IMG/VR virus record: IMGVR_UViG_3300042890_000260
Location: 1 to 31,147 of that record
DNA: 31,147 bases
Source: a virus
Strand: one strand, 5' to 3'
Part shown: positions 1 through 7,095 of the stretch, in pieces
Layout: every line of letters begins with the position of its first letter
Position numbering within the stretch: position 1 is the stretch's first letter
The notes under the pieces: generated by a model
Told to the model about the DNA's origin: nothing
The model's database searches: none
What the model saw: only the letters and a program-made list of their open reading frames with translations
Translations under genes and position numbers: made by a program

Positions 1-266
1 TGTGCAAAGATATCTTCAGGATTGACATCACCGGTGAACATATTTGGGCCACCATGACCACCAAAGTTGAAACTCGGTGCGGGGTTGTCATACTGTTGAC
101 GCTTTTGTGGGTCGCTTAATGTGCGATATGCTTCTTCAATCTTTTGAAACATGGCAGTGTCACCGCCCTTATCAGGGTGATGCTGACTCGCCAATTTGCG
201 ATATGCTTTTTTTATTTCTTCCGGGGTAGCTGTTTTGGCTACCCCTAACGTAGCGTAATGGTCCAT
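1..266 (-). CDS. J-domain (DnaJ-like) co-chaperone, C-terminus cut by window edge
   Basis: Translating the minus strand from the ATG at 266 gives 88 codons running off the left edge. Residues 1-62 form a J-domain: a start like MDHYATLGV, helix II residues KKAYRKLA, the HPD motif at residues 30-32 in HHPDKGGD, then [14 protein letters not shown]. Residues 65-88 are rich in G, F and N, like the G/F region of DnaJ. J-domains stimulate Hsp70 ATPase through HPD, so the likely partner is host DnaK; this is family knowledge. It follows the holin-like gene with a 38-nt gap. No Shine-Dalgarno precedes the ATG, but a TTGACA, 17 nt, TAGACT promoter ends six bases before it. Whether a zinc or C-terminal domain follows cannot be seen. 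Confidence 0.93.
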   Translation of the reverse strand, partial: MDHYATLGVAKTATPEEIKKAYRKLASQHHPDKGGDTAMFQKIEEAYRTLSDPQKRQQYDNPAPSFNFGGHGGPNMFTGDVNPEDIFA

Positions 267-272
267 ATTTAC

Positions 273-301
273 AGTCTAACAGATTTCTCTGTTTCTGTCA
301 A
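273..301 (-). promoter_or_regulatory. sigma70-like promoter before the J-domain gene
   Basis: On the minus strand TTGACA (301-296) is followed by 17 nt and TAGACT (278-273; 4 of 6 match to TATAAT). The -10 ends six bases before the ATG at 266, so transcription would begin at or next to the start codon. The -35 is a perfect match; the weak -10 limits confidence. Confidence 0.5.
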
Positions 302-304
302 TAT

Positions 305-925
305 TTACTTTGCCGCGCCTTCGATCTTTTCTTTTGTACGCCCATAAGCCGCAATACCAAGAACTGCACCCATAGCGATGTGATAAAGACCTGCACCTTG
401 TAGTGTCAATGGTTGCCATTGACTTGTTACATTACCCTTGCTCAATGCTTGCAACACAGACCACATAATTGGGAACAACACAAAGTCTGCTGTACATGTT
501 GCCATATACACCCAACCCATTGCAGGACGCCATTTTTTATTGATCCAATCAGTATTGTCGTTCGCTACTAGTACATCTGCCCCGCTTGCGGCATTTGTAG
601 GTGCGGCTCCTGTAAGTACAGGTTGACTTCCATTTGATTGATTAATGTTTTGTGTGCTTCCGAAATTTGATGATGATTGTTGATTAAAGTTTGGGCTTGA
701 AAACGATCCTGGTGCACCAAACCCACCGGGTGAACCGAAGCCTCCTGCTGAAGGTGAGCCAAATGCTGAACCCCCGCCAAATGCATTGATGGAACTTGTT
801 GTCCCAAAACTACTGCCTTGCGGGAATTGTTGAATTGTTGGGTCGCTTGCGAGTTGGTCATGATGTTCATCATTTGTTGCTGTTGGTTGTTCTGTTCCTG
901 CTCTTTTAGCTAAAATCGTTGGCAT
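305..925 (-). CDS. holin-like membrane protein with FG-repeat N-terminus
   Basis: 206 residues. The first 100 are low-complexity, rich in G, S, F, N and Q, with six FG dipeptides at residues 40-41, 49-50, 55-56, 63-64, 69-70 and 88-89. Residues 127-206 are compact: NKKWRPAMGW, a hydrophobic segment at about 137-161, WQPLTL, and a second hydrophobic segment at about 174-195 ending in a charged tail (RTKEKIEGAAK). The WRP start and the paired segments resemble the three-TM holins of GTA and phages, which open the inner membrane at lysis; this rests on pattern memory. The start at 925 is supported by AGGGAG six bases upstream. It is 18 nt after the preceding gene and far from the GH19 endolysin gene. 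It could instead be another small membrane-anchored protein. Confidence 0.72.
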   Translation of the reverse strand: MPTILAKRAGTEQPTATNDEHHDQLASDPTIQQFPQGSSFGTTSSINAFGGGSAFGSPSAGGFGSPGGFGAPGSFSSPNFNQQSSSNFGSTQNINQSNGSQPVLTGAAPTNAASGADVLVANDNTDWINKKWRPAMGWVYMATCTADFVLFPIMWSVLQALSKGNVTSQWQPLTLQGAGLYHIAMGAVLGIAAYGRTKEKIEGAAK

Positions 926-943
926 ATGTTACTCCCTTTATTC

Positions 944-1492
944 TTATAATCCTGCTTTGCTTATGAAGTCTCTAATCTCTGCGTCCTTTTCAAAGATAGT
1001 CTTAGTAGATAAACCTGCAACGCTACGCATCTCATTTAACTCATCTTCTTTTTCTTTTTCCATCTTATACTCATTAGGATTGCAAATGATAACCTGGTGT
1101 AAAATTTGTTCTTCAGGATCATATTCTTCATCTTCAACCTGCACTGCCCATTCGGATACTTTTAAGTTTGTTAATGTTTTTAAATCTTTTATAAGTTCTA
1201 TGATTCTTTTAGGGACTGTGGATCTGCGACTTATTTCTACGAATACTAACCAGCGATTAGGTTCAATCTCACCGTCACTTATACTAGCATCCAAAACCCA
1301 ATCATAGCCACGCTCAAACCAATCTACTAGATCGTTCCCTGCAGATTCTGATTTTACTATGAAAGATAGTGTGACAATATCACTATCAGACCCCATCTTT
1401 GCGGCATATTCGTCTACGGTGACTAATGGTAATAATTGACCTTCCATGTCGTGAAAGTCTAGTCCTTCTGTTATAAAAATCTTCTTTTCCAT
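944..1492 (-). CDS. conserved-looking phage protein, unknown function
   Basis: 182 residues, acidic, with no signal peptide or membrane segment. The middle (about residues 35-125) alternates hydrophobic strands and helices, including SFIVKSESAGNDLVDWFERG and WLVFVEISRR, which suggests a small alpha/beta domain. The last 40 residues are charged and probably helical. It begins two bases after the stop of the 208-aa gene (TAATTATG), so the two are likely translationally coupled. Position between a late-type promoter and the holin-like gene suggests late expression. I do not recognise a function; a minor virion or assembly role is a guess from context only. Confidence 0.85.
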   Translation of the reverse strand: MEKKIFITEGLDFHDMEGQLLPLVTVDEYAAKMGSDSDIVTLSFIVKSESAGNDLVDWFERGYDWVLDASISDGEIEPNRWLVFVEISRRSTVPKRIIELIKDLKTLTNLKVSEWAVQVEDEEYDPEEQILHQVIICNPNEYKMEKEKEDELNEMRSVAGLSTKTIFEKDAEIRDFISKAGL

Positions 1493-1494
1493 AA

Positions 1495-2121
1495 TTACAT
1501 CGGCGGAGCCGCTCCCGGTGAACCTGGTTGTGGCGCCATGCCACCACCCATATCACCCGCCGGAGTTTGTTGATCCTGCGGAGTTTGTCCTTCTTGTTGT
1601 GTATTCTCTTTATCTAAATCGTCCTCATATGCAGTTTCAATATCATCCAAATCAATTGTCTGATCTGCTAAGTCGATAGAGCCTTCTTTAATGTCGTTCA
1701 TTAGTTCTTTAGGTATTTCGATACAAACGAACCAAATCTTCTTTTCTACGCCTTTTGGATATCTCGTTCCCTGAACAAAGTCATCGTAATTCTTTACTTC
1801 AATGGGTACTCTAATTTTACCCTTTTTGAATGATACATTGCAACCAATGTTAGCTAGACGCTTTGCTCCGCTTGGATCGGGCATCAACTTATAAGGCCAC
1901 ATGAACACACACGATACTGAATAACGACCAGAGTCTGGTCCCTGAACTAGTTCACCTAGCTCCCAGTTTTGAAATGCGTATAGATCGGCTTCATCCAAGA
2001 CACGCTCAAAATCTAAGAGTGTGGACATAGTACCGTCGCTGGTCATGATACCCTTGACATTGCTAACTACGCTAACAAAGTCGATATCATCAAAAAAGTC
2101 GTCTGCGGATTTATGTTTCAT
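1495..2121 (-). CDS. conserved-looking phage protein with acidic and Pro/Gly/Gln-rich tail, unknown function
   Basis: 208 residues. Residues 1-150 look folded, with strand-like stretches such as YSVSCVFMWPYKL and KIWFVCIEIPKEL. Residues 150-170 are acidic (DLDDIETAYEDDLD) and residues 172-208 are low-complexity Q, P, G and M. It is the first gene of the leftward unit opposite phoH. Two late-type elements precede it: a perfect TATAAATA at 2189-2182 and GATAAATA at 2133-2126, the latter ending four bases before the ATG. No Shine-Dalgarno is present and there is no nearby alternative Met, so at least part of its mRNA may be leaderless. Function unknown; late control suggests a structural or assembly role. 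Confidence 0.85.
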   Translation of the reverse strand: MKHKSADDFFDDIDFVSVVSNVKGIMTSDGTMSTLLDFERVLDEADLYAFQNWELGELVQGPDSGRYSVSCVFMWPYKLMPDPSGAKRLANIGCNVSFKKGKIRVPIEVKNYDDFVQGTRYPKGVEKKIWFVCIEIPKELMNDIKEGSIDLADQTIDLDDIETAYEDDLDKENTQQEGQTPQDQQTPAGDMGGGMAPQPGSPGAAPPM

Positions 2122-2125
2122 GTAG

Positions 2126-2133
2126 TATTTATC
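2126..2133 (-). promoter_or_regulatory. late-promoter-like GATAAATA, four bases before the start codon
   Basis: Minus strand reads GATAAATACTACATG into the 208-aa gene. It matches the recurrent phage element GATAAATACTA and the T4 late core at 7 of 8 positions. The geometry would give an almost leaderless transcript. Confidence 0.5.
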
Positions 2134-2181
2134 ACTGTACAGTTTATTTGTTCAGAATCAAAAACTTTACCCTAAGCCTAA

Positions 2182-2189
2182 TATTTATA
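2182..2189 (-). promoter_or_regulatory. late promoter, perfect TATAAATA
   Basis: Minus strand TATAAATATTAG at 2189-2178 is an exact T4 late-promoter core (family knowledge: recognised by gp55 with gp33 and the clamp gp45). It lies about 60 nt before the ATG of the 208-aa gene. Confidence 0.65.
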
Positions 2190-2250
2190 CAAAAACTTTT
2201 CTTTTTAATGATAGCTATATCGTCGGCATAAACCCCTTTAAATAACATTG

Positions 2251-2270
2251 AATGCTTCTGAAAAAGCATT
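2251..2270 (+). promoter_or_regulatory. stem-loop in the phoH 5' leader
   Basis: AATGCTT (2251-2257), loop CTGAAA, AAGCATT (2264-2270): a 7-bp perfect stem ending 12 bases before the AAGGAG ribosome-binding site of phoH. Function is unknown; the site fits translational control or mRNA protection. Confidence 0.35.
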
Positions 2271-2294
2271 TAAGCTCTAACGAAGGAGAACAAC

Positions 2295-3077
2295 TTGAGC
2301 AAACGCAAAACCAGCGCAGTACGCAGTAAAGATAACACATCCAGATATACACAGTTCCCCCAAAATGAAGTAAAGACATTCTACATGAACCAGTCAAAGA
2401 CAATAGATTTCAGTCAGGCACAGCCAAAGAAGCCGCGCAAGCCGGTCGATCTTATACCGAAATCGTTGAATCAAGAAAAATACATAGTATCCCTCCTAGA
2501 TGATGAAACCGATATAGTCGTAGTTTCAGGACCTGCAGGAACGGGTAAAACGTATTTGGCTATGCAGGCTGCTATTAAGGCCCTGCGATCAGGTGAGTGT
2601 CAGAAAATCATTTTGACAAGACCCGCGGTTAGTGTGGACGATGAAAAACATGGCTTCTTACCTGGCGATCTCAACGCCAAAATGGAACCGTGGACTCGTC
2701 CATTGTTAGACGTTTTACAGGAGTATTATACAGTTAAAGAAATACAACAAATGTTAGAAGAACAGATTATTGAAATCGCACCACTAGCATTTTGCCGAGG
2801 AAGAAACTTCAAGCATAGCTGGATAGTCCTAGACGAATCACAAAACGCTACCCCAAGTCAACTCAAGATGATTATGACTAGGATAGGTGTTGGAAGCAAA
2901 CTCGTAATTACAGGAGATGTTGAACAAACAGATAGACGCTTTGCTCAAAATGGTCTCATGGACCTTATCGATAGACTTACACAATACAAAGTTCCCGGAC
3001 TAAGTGCTTGTAAATTTGACGTTAAGGACGTACAACGACACAAAATTATTGAACATGTGTTAAAATTGTACTCGTAA
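2295..3077 (+). CDS. phoH: PhoH-family P-loop ATPase
   Basis: 260 residues. After a basic, low-complexity N-terminus (about 1-55) comes a PhoH domain with Walker A GPAGTGKT at residues 79-86, the family-typical LTRPAVSVDDEKHGFLPGD at about 107-125, Walker B WIVLDESQN at 176-184, and VITGDVEQTDR further on. PhoH proteins are ATPases often carried by marine T4-like phages; their role is unsettled, with proposals in phosphate stress and RNA metabolism. The start is TTG at 2295, chosen because AAGGAG (2283-2288) lies six bases upstream and no ATG sits closer. It is one of few plus-strand genes and converges on the gp44 operon across a shared terminator. Confidence 0.96.
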   Translation: MSKRKTSAVRSKDNTSRYTQFPQNEVKTFYMNQSKTIDFSQAQPKKPRKPVDLIPKSLNQEKYIVSLLDDETDIVVVSGPAGTGKTYLAMQAAIKALRSGECQKIILTRPAVSVDDEKHGFLPGDLNAKMEPWTRPLLDVLQEYYTVKEIQQMLEEQIIEIAPLAFCRGRNFKHSWIVLDESQNATPSQLKMIMTRIGVGSKLVITGDVEQTDRRFAQNGLMDLIDRLTQYKVPGLSACKFDVKDVQRHKIIEHVLKLYS

Positions 3078-3103
3078 AAAACGGGGCAATTGCCCCGTTT
3101 TTT
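3076..3103. terminator. bidirectional intrinsic terminator between phoH and the gp44 operon
   Basis: A perfect 28-nt palindrome: six A, CGGGGCAA, TTGCCCCG, six T. It begins inside the phoH stop codon and ends inside the stop codon of the minus-strand 87-aa gene. GC-rich arms with A and T runs on both sides serve both converging transcripts. Confidence 0.93.
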
Positions 3104-3365
3104 ATTTCTTTACATGAACTTCGTTGTTCTTTTCAAGTTGATCTATTAATGAAGGATAAATGCGTTTATAATATTCGTGCATCTTATCCCAAGCAGTGTC
3201 AACTACTTTGCCTTCAATAACACACTTTTCTACTTTCTTCTTTTGAAAGTCTAGAATAACATTACATGTCTGTACATCACTCAATTTTACTTTCTTAGAA
3301 ACTGCTACCTGTTCATCAATTTGTCCTCCGGGTTTACGGAAGAATGTAATCAATAGATATCTCAT
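3102..3365 (-). CDS. small conserved-looking protein next to the clamp loader, unknown function
   Basis: 87 residues. It starts with hydrophobic MRYLLITFF, then RKPGGQIDEQVAVSKKVK and a helix-like charged C-terminus. Its ATG overlaps the gp44 stop in ATGA (3365-3362), implying translational coupling. In T4 the gene after 44 is 62, the other clamp-loader subunit, but gp62 is about twice this length and I see no convincing similarity, so I do not call it gp62. Its last codons lie in the terminator palindrome. Function unknown. Confidence 0.8.
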   Translation of the reverse strand: MRYLLITFFRKPGGQIDEQVAVSKKVKLSDVQTCNVILDFQKKKVEKCVIEGKVVDTAWDKMHEYYKRIYPSLIDQLEKNNEVHVKK

Positions 3366-4285
3366 GATGTTAACTCCACTAGTGTTGCCGCTAGTGAAAT
3401 CTCAGGGATACCGACTAGAGGCAAGTTTGCAAGACCATTACGAATGACAATAACGCTTGCATCTTTCTTTTCTTGTGAATTGCCCCACAAGTCAATATTG
3501 TCATACATCCACTTGTATGTATCTTCAATACGTGTTGGATACATAGCAATGTATTGCATCAATTGTTGACGACCTTCAAGAATCTTACCTTTCTTGAACA
3601 GGGTAGTAGCTTCAATTAACAAATCATGTTCACCGGAGCCTTGCGATTGAGCCGGCAATAGTTTGCCACTATTACTGTTGACTTGTAATTGATTCAGACA
3701 CTTACGTAGATCGGGGTATGTACCACGAACATATGTATCAAGTGTATCTAAATCGAATTCTATACCCTCAGTCACAAGAACAGTCGCACCACGTGCAGTA
3801 AATTCTGTCATATCTGGCTTAGCGATATGGAACTCATGGCATCTGCTCTTAAGTGCTGGGATAATTTTGTACTGATAGTTGCAAGTCAATATATAACGCA
3901 CAGTTTGATGATATGCTTCCATATCATTACGCAATGCAGCCTGTGCTGGCTGAGTCAAATAGTCAGCTTCATCAAGCAATACAATCTTAAAAGTACCAAA
4001 CGGCATCGTTTGAACGAATCCGTTAATCTTATCACGCAGGTTATCGATACCGTTTTCACGTGATGCATTGATTTCCATTACATCGTAATCTTCTATACCG
4101 AGTTCTTTGATTAGAACCTTCGCTAGTGTAGTCTTACCTGTGCCGGCATCACCACTGAACAATAGATGAGGGATTGATCCGTCTTTGATCCATTGTTTAA
4201 CTTGCTCTTTTTGTCTGTCATCTACGAATACATATTCTGTTACGCTTTTCGGACGATACTTTTCTACCCACAATTGATTTTTCAT
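3362..4285 (-). CDS. 44: sliding-clamp loader ATPase subunit (T4 gp44 / RFC-small type)
   Basis: 307 residues, close to T4 gp44 (319). It opens with WVEKYRPKSVTEYV, the RFC-box signature of clamp loaders. Walker A is GDAGTGKT at 45-52, Walker B LLDEADYL at 103-110, sensor 1 TCN at 134-136 and the SRC arginine-finger motif at 147-149. The family loads the sliding clamp (gp45) on primer-template DNA with ATP; in T4 the clamp also activates late transcription. It overlaps the 87-aa gene downstream by 4 nt, and its ATG directly follows the stop of the 96-aa gene (TAAATG). The clamp itself is not in the window. Confidence 0.96.
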   Translation of the reverse strand: MKNQLWVEKYRPKSVTEYVFVDDRQKEQVKQWIKDGSIPHLLFSGDAGTGKTTLAKVLIKELGIEDYDVMEINASRENGIDNLRDKINGFVQTMPFGTFKIVLLDEADYLTQPAQAALRNDMEAYHQTVRYILTCNYQYKIIPALKSRCHEFHIAKPDMTEFTARGATVLVTEGIEFDLDTLDTYVRGTYPDLRKCLNQLQVNSNSGKLLPAQSQGSGEHDLLIEATTLFKKGKILEGRQQLMQYIAMYPTRIEDTYKWMYDNIDLWGNSQEKKDASVIVIRNGLANLPLVGIPEISLAATLVELTS

Positions 4286-4576
4286 TTAGCTACGCAGTGC
4301 CTCAAAACTGATGATTTTACTTAATTCTCTACCGAGGTCTTGATCCTCATGAACAATGTGTAGTTTATTATCACTACGGTCACGTTGTCTATCATATTGG
4401 CGATATTCAACGATATAGCCACCGTTTGCTTTATAGACACTAAAATTCATACCGTTAGCTTCGATTGAATTGCTATGCATCTTTGAAGATGAGATAGAGA
4501 TACCGACAGGTTCATCTTCTCTGCCTTCCCATGCATGTCTGCACTTCTTAGCAAACCATTTGTCAAACCATTTCAT
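4286..4576 (-). CDS. small hypothetical phage protein
   Basis: 96 residues. A basic, Trp- and Cys-bearing N-terminus (MKWFDKWFAKKCRHAW) is followed by a beta-rich middle (FSVYKANGGYIVEYRQYD) and a helical end. No membrane segment. It is packed between the acidic 166-aa gene (TAAGCATG) and gp44 (stop and ATG adjacent), so it belongs to the same message. The middle resembles a small antiparallel sheet. Function unknown; co-transcription with gp44 suggests, but does not show, a replication link. Confidence 0.82.
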   Translation of the reverse strand: MKWFDKWFAKKCRHAWEGREDEPVGISISSSKMHSNSIEANGMNFSVYKANGGYIVEYRQYDRQRDRSDNKLHIVHEDQDLGRELSKIISFEALRS

Positions 4577-4578
4577 GC

Positions 4579-5079
4579 TTAACCTTCCTTAGGGGTTTCA
4601 AAGGGCCACTGTGCTTGTGGTTCTAATTTAGGAATCTCTCTACTCTTTTGAGTTTCTTCATCCATTCCAGTTGTAATAGTTTCGCCGTGTGATCCATCAT
4701 CATTGATTCGTGTGATTTCTAAATCACAATCAATAATCATTTCACATTCGTCTTGACTCCAACCGTGTTCTTCAAGGTCAAGCCAACTATTGCCTTCCTC
4801 AAAGAATTCTTCTATCCATGCTGTGGTTTCATCATCACAGTCATCGGTATCTACTTCTTCCCAACAACCATCATTGGTCTCAACCAATTCAGATTCATAA
4901 CCACAATCATATATATCCACACCAGCTTCAATGTTAGGTGGATTGTCATCCTCAGTCTCAACTGTGAATTCACCCCAACGCCAACCAGTTTCCACCATAA
5001 CTGTGTTACCATCTTTAGTAAGATAGTTGCGTTCAAGAATAGATTTTTTCCAAGTGGGTTTAACAGACCATGTTGCCAT
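4579..5079 (-). CDS. highly acidic conserved-looking phage protein, unknown function
   Basis: 166 residues. A basic N-terminus (MATWSVKPTWKKSILERNY) leads into a Trp-rich, very acidic body containing GWRWGEFTVETEDDNPP and WEEVDTDDCDDETTAWIEEFFEEG. This strong negative charge resembles DNA-mimic or protein-sequestering phage proteins, but no family is recognised, so that is speculation. It starts one base after the GroES-like gene's stop (TAAAATG). An antisense frame open through most of the gene reflects its GAT/GAA-rich codons and is not a gene. Confidence 0.85.
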   Translation of the reverse strand: MATWSVKPTWKKSILERNYLTKDGNTVMVETGWRWGEFTVETEDDNPPNIEAGVDIYDCGYESELVETNDGCWEEVDTDDCDDETTAWIEEFFEEGNSWLDLEEHGWSQDECEMIIDCDLEITRINDDGSHGETITTGMDEETQKSREIPKLEPQAQWPFETPKEG

Positions 5080-5080
5080 T

Positions 5081-5467
5081 TTAGTACACCTTGTCGCTCA
5101 TTGTTTCATCTTCCATCGGCTCATCCGATATCAGTAGTATATCATTAGGATCGACTTTACGCAACGTCAATTTGCCCTCTGGTGTTTCTACTGTGATACC
5201 GCGGGTCCAACGTCCGTGACTGATAAGAATATATTTTCCAATTTGTAGTTCCGGGTCGTTAACATCAGGACCTAGCCCATAAATCTTTGCCCAACGTGGA
5301 CGAATACCAGAACTTTTCTTGTCATCGTCCATTAGAATAATACCACCTTGTGTGATACGTTGGTCAAACTTCATATCAGTAACAATGATATGGTTATGAA
5401 AGAACTTTAGTTTGTCTACTTTTGTAGGGCTAAACGCAGGTTTACTGTATGCGCTTAAGTCACTCAT
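5081..5467 (-). CDS. GroES-like co-chaperonin (T4 gp31-type role)
   Basis: 128 residues. KLKFFHNHIIVTDMKFDQRITQGGIIL has the layout of the first strands and mobile loop of a Cpn10 protein, ending in the conserved GGIIL. Then come the domain core RPRWAKIYGLGPDV, the GKYILISHGRWTRGI region, and a C-terminal strand with LRKVDPNDILLI. In T4, gp31 replaces host GroES to fold the major capsid protein inside GroEL; the same role is inferred here. Its ATG overlaps the stop of the preceding gene in ATGA (5467-5464). With the J-domain protein it gives this phage cofactors for both host chaperone machines. Confidence 0.86.
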   Translation of the reverse strand: MSDLSAYSKPAFSPTKVDKLKFFHNHIIVTDMKFDQRITQGGIILMDDDKKSSGIRPRWAKIYGLGPDVNDPELQIGKYILISHGRWTRGITVETPEGKLTLRKVDPNDILLISDEPMEDETMSDKVY

Positions 5468-5958
5468 TTCTTAGCTTTCGGTAAGTTAGATTCCATTGCC
5501 TTGATTTGTTCAACCAATTCATCATCATCTAGTTCACGATCCAAATCTAGTTCATCTTGAGTCAACTGTTCTTCAACGACTTCTTCAACTATTTTTGGTT
5601 GGACTACAGGGGCTTGCTGTACTACAGGTTCCGGTAATATAACATCATCAACCTCATCAATTCGTTGATTGACGGCAGACCTAGTAGGTGCAGGAGTAGT
5701 TACAGGTTTTTGCGGAACCGAATCATTTCCTACCCTTTTAGGTTTTTGAGCCACTGGTTGTGCAGACCTATTGCCTACTGTTTTGCTGTATGCTTCATTA
5801 ACCTTACTTGTTGCAGGTTTTATAACTCGACCAAACGCATCAATGGTGTCACCACGTGCGTTTACTTTCATGTTGCCCACGGCCCTAGTCTTCTCATTCC
5901 TAGATGCTAGAACACTCATGTCAACTACTTTACCTAATGCTGTGCGATATTTTGCCAT
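5464..5958 (-). CDS. hypothetical protein with basic head and acidic tail, unknown function
   Basis: 164 residues in two parts. Residues 1-65 look conserved (MAKYRTALGKVVDMSVLASR, then RAVGNMKVNARGDTIDAFGR), are basic and contain a short sheet-like core. Residues 66-164 are low-complexity P, V and Q, ending very acidic (LDLDRELDDDELVEQIKAME). AGGAG precedes the ATG by about eight bases, giving strong initiation. A late-type GATAAATA (6016-6009) lies 50 nt upstream inside the DnaE-like gene. It overlaps the GroES-like gene by 4 nt. I do not recognise the family; a head-assembly or transcription role is only a guess from promoter and neighbour. Confidence 0.85.
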   Translation of the reverse strand: MAKYRTALGKVVDMSVLASRNEKTRAVGNMKVNARGDTIDAFGRVIKPATSKVNEAYSKTVGNRSAQPVAQKPKRVGNDSVPQKPVTTPAPTRSAVNQRIDEVDDVILPEPVVQQAPVVQPKIVEEVVEEQLTQDELDLDRELDDDELVEQIKAMESNLPKAKK

Positions 5959-5967
5959 TTTTTTCTC

Positions 5968-6489
5968 CTATTTTAAAAACTCATCTATTGACAAGTCATA
6001 ATATAAACTATTTATCCTATGTATACCGATTAAAAATAATACAAAGCTGGATACAGAACTACCACGACCTACTCCCCAAACAATGTTATTCTCTCTCATT
6101 GTATCTACTAGGTATTTGATATACACTAGTAATGGGAACATTTCACGTTCTTGAAACATCAATAGTTCTTGCCCGACTCGTTGAAGTTCTTCATCAGTTT
6201 GACACAAATCTAAAACATACTGTGCTATGTCAAAGTCTTTGTACGCTTCAGGGATTTTCCAGTTATCTTGTAGTGAGTTGTCAAATTCTGTGACTGACAT
6301 TGACGGGTCAGTATATGTAATAAATTTGGGTACGTTAGTTGTATCTATAATGTCAAACAAAGGGATATCTTTATCCACAACCATGTGTCTCATGGTTCGT
6401 TCCGGATCAGACAACAGCAAATCGCATATGTCTGATTCTGAATAAATTTGTTGACCGTACTTATCTACTCTCATCAACATATGATACAC
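5968..6489 (-). CDS. stand-alone fragment related to the DNA polymerase III alpha (DnaE) palm region
   Basis: 173 residues from GTG at 6489; ATGs at 6480 and 6474 are possible starts and none has a clear ribosome-binding site. Residues 75-173 align in order with bacterial DnaE just before its active site: a helix (EELQRVGQELLMFQEREMF), then WGVGRGSSVSSFVLFLIGIH and YDLSIDEFLK, matching DnaE's GPGRGS..GSL...L.I and FDLLFERFLNP. The protein stops exactly where DnaE continues into its catalytic PDFDVDF aspartates, so it cannot polymerise alone. It is a regulator, nucleotide or polymerase binder, or a relic. It lies in the same frame as the 198-aa gene upstream, separated by one TGA and three codons. 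Confidence 0.82.
   Translation of the reverse strand: MYHMLMRVDKYGQQIYSESDICDLLLSDPERTMRHMVVDKDIPLFDIIDTTNVPKFITYTDPSMSVTEFDNSLQDNWKIPEAYKDFDIAQYVLDLCQTDEELQRVGQELLMFQEREMFPLLVYIKYLVDTMRENNIVWGVGRGSSVSSFVLFLIGIHRINSLYYDLSIDEFLK
6009..6016 (-). promoter_or_regulatory. late-promoter-like GATAAATA inside the DnaE-like gene
   Basis: Minus strand GATAAATAGTT, 50 nt before the ATG at 5958. It would start transcripts for the 164-aa gene and the GroES-like gene independent of upstream genes. It lies in coding sequence, so it may be chance. Confidence 0.35.
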
Positions 6490-6508
6490 GATTACGCATC
6501 ATTTGTCA
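6478..6508 (-). promoter_or_regulatory. possible sigma70-like promoter before the DnaE-like gene
   Basis: Minus strand TTGACA at the end of the 198-aa gene, 17 nt, TATCAT (5 of 6), overlapping the first codons of the DnaE-like frame. The next in-frame ATG (6474) is six bases after the -10. TTGACA also encodes the C-terminal VDK, so chance is possible. The interval given is approximate. Confidence 0.3.
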
Positions 6509-7095
6509 ACTGGAATGTATAAGACTTCGCCCTTATCTTTTTTGCAATCTTCTTTCCAACCCAATCCTAAACTATTCCAATCTAGTTGTTCTTTTCTCAA
6601 ATCAACTACTTTTTCTCGTTTGGTTTTCTTTATAAGAATGCTTGTATTTGGGCTACTATCTGTCCACCACACATTTGACAGATGTTTAAATTCTGCTTCT
6701 TCTTCCTGAGACACATAAAAACATACATCATCGCAGATATCAGAACGAATCTTAATTTCAGTTAAAAACAAATGCCCATCTGTGATAGAGTTAATCTTAC
6801 TAATCATAACAGCGGCAACAACCTGATCGTAGGGTTCGTCTGGTAATGGACATATCCTGATTCCAGTCTTCCCATAAGCTTCCATAGCTTTAGTATCGTT
6901 TACATCAACGAACACACAACTATCAAAGCAAGAGTCGAATAGATACTTGATTCTATCCATAGCAATGTTTTGTTCACGTATGCTTTCAGTAGTAACATCC
7001 ATAAACAATTCTAGTTCATAGTTGTTTATAATGAAGTTTTCTTCATAGTGAATCGCGGCTTGCAGTGGGAATTTTTTAGAGATTCTGGTATTCAT
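6499..7095 (-). CDS. hypothetical protein, unknown function
   Basis: 198 residues, mixed alpha/beta, soluble. The first half carries NNYELELFMDVTTESIREQN and a Cys/Asp-rich stretch (LFDSCFDSCVFVDVND); the second half has strand-like FLTEIKIRSD and a charged tail. Its ATG overlaps the 78-aa gene's stop in ATGA (7095-7092). It ends in TGA, after which the same frame stays open through three codons into the DnaE-like gene. The pair may be coupled, or joined by rare readthrough. No family is recognised. Confidence 0.83.
   Translation of the reverse strand: MNTRISKKFPLQAAIHYEENFIINNYELELFMDVTTESIREQNIAMDRIKYLFDSCFDSCVFVDVNDTKAMEAYGKTGIRICPLPDEPYDQVVAAVMISKINSITDGHLFLTEIKIRSDICDDVCFYVSQEEEAEFKHLSNVWWTDSSPNTSILIKKTKREKVVDLRKEQLDWNSLGLGWKEDCKKDKGEVLYIPVDK

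Noticed and set aside
3102-3365. 87-aa gene as clamp-loader subunit gp62
   Set aside because: Position fits T4 order, but length and sequence do not support it.
4753-5148. 131-codon plus-strand frame opposite the acidic gene
   Set aside because: It is the mirror of GAT/GAA-rich codons, has no ribosome-binding site or promoter, and its product is an unlikely F/I/T-rich peptide.
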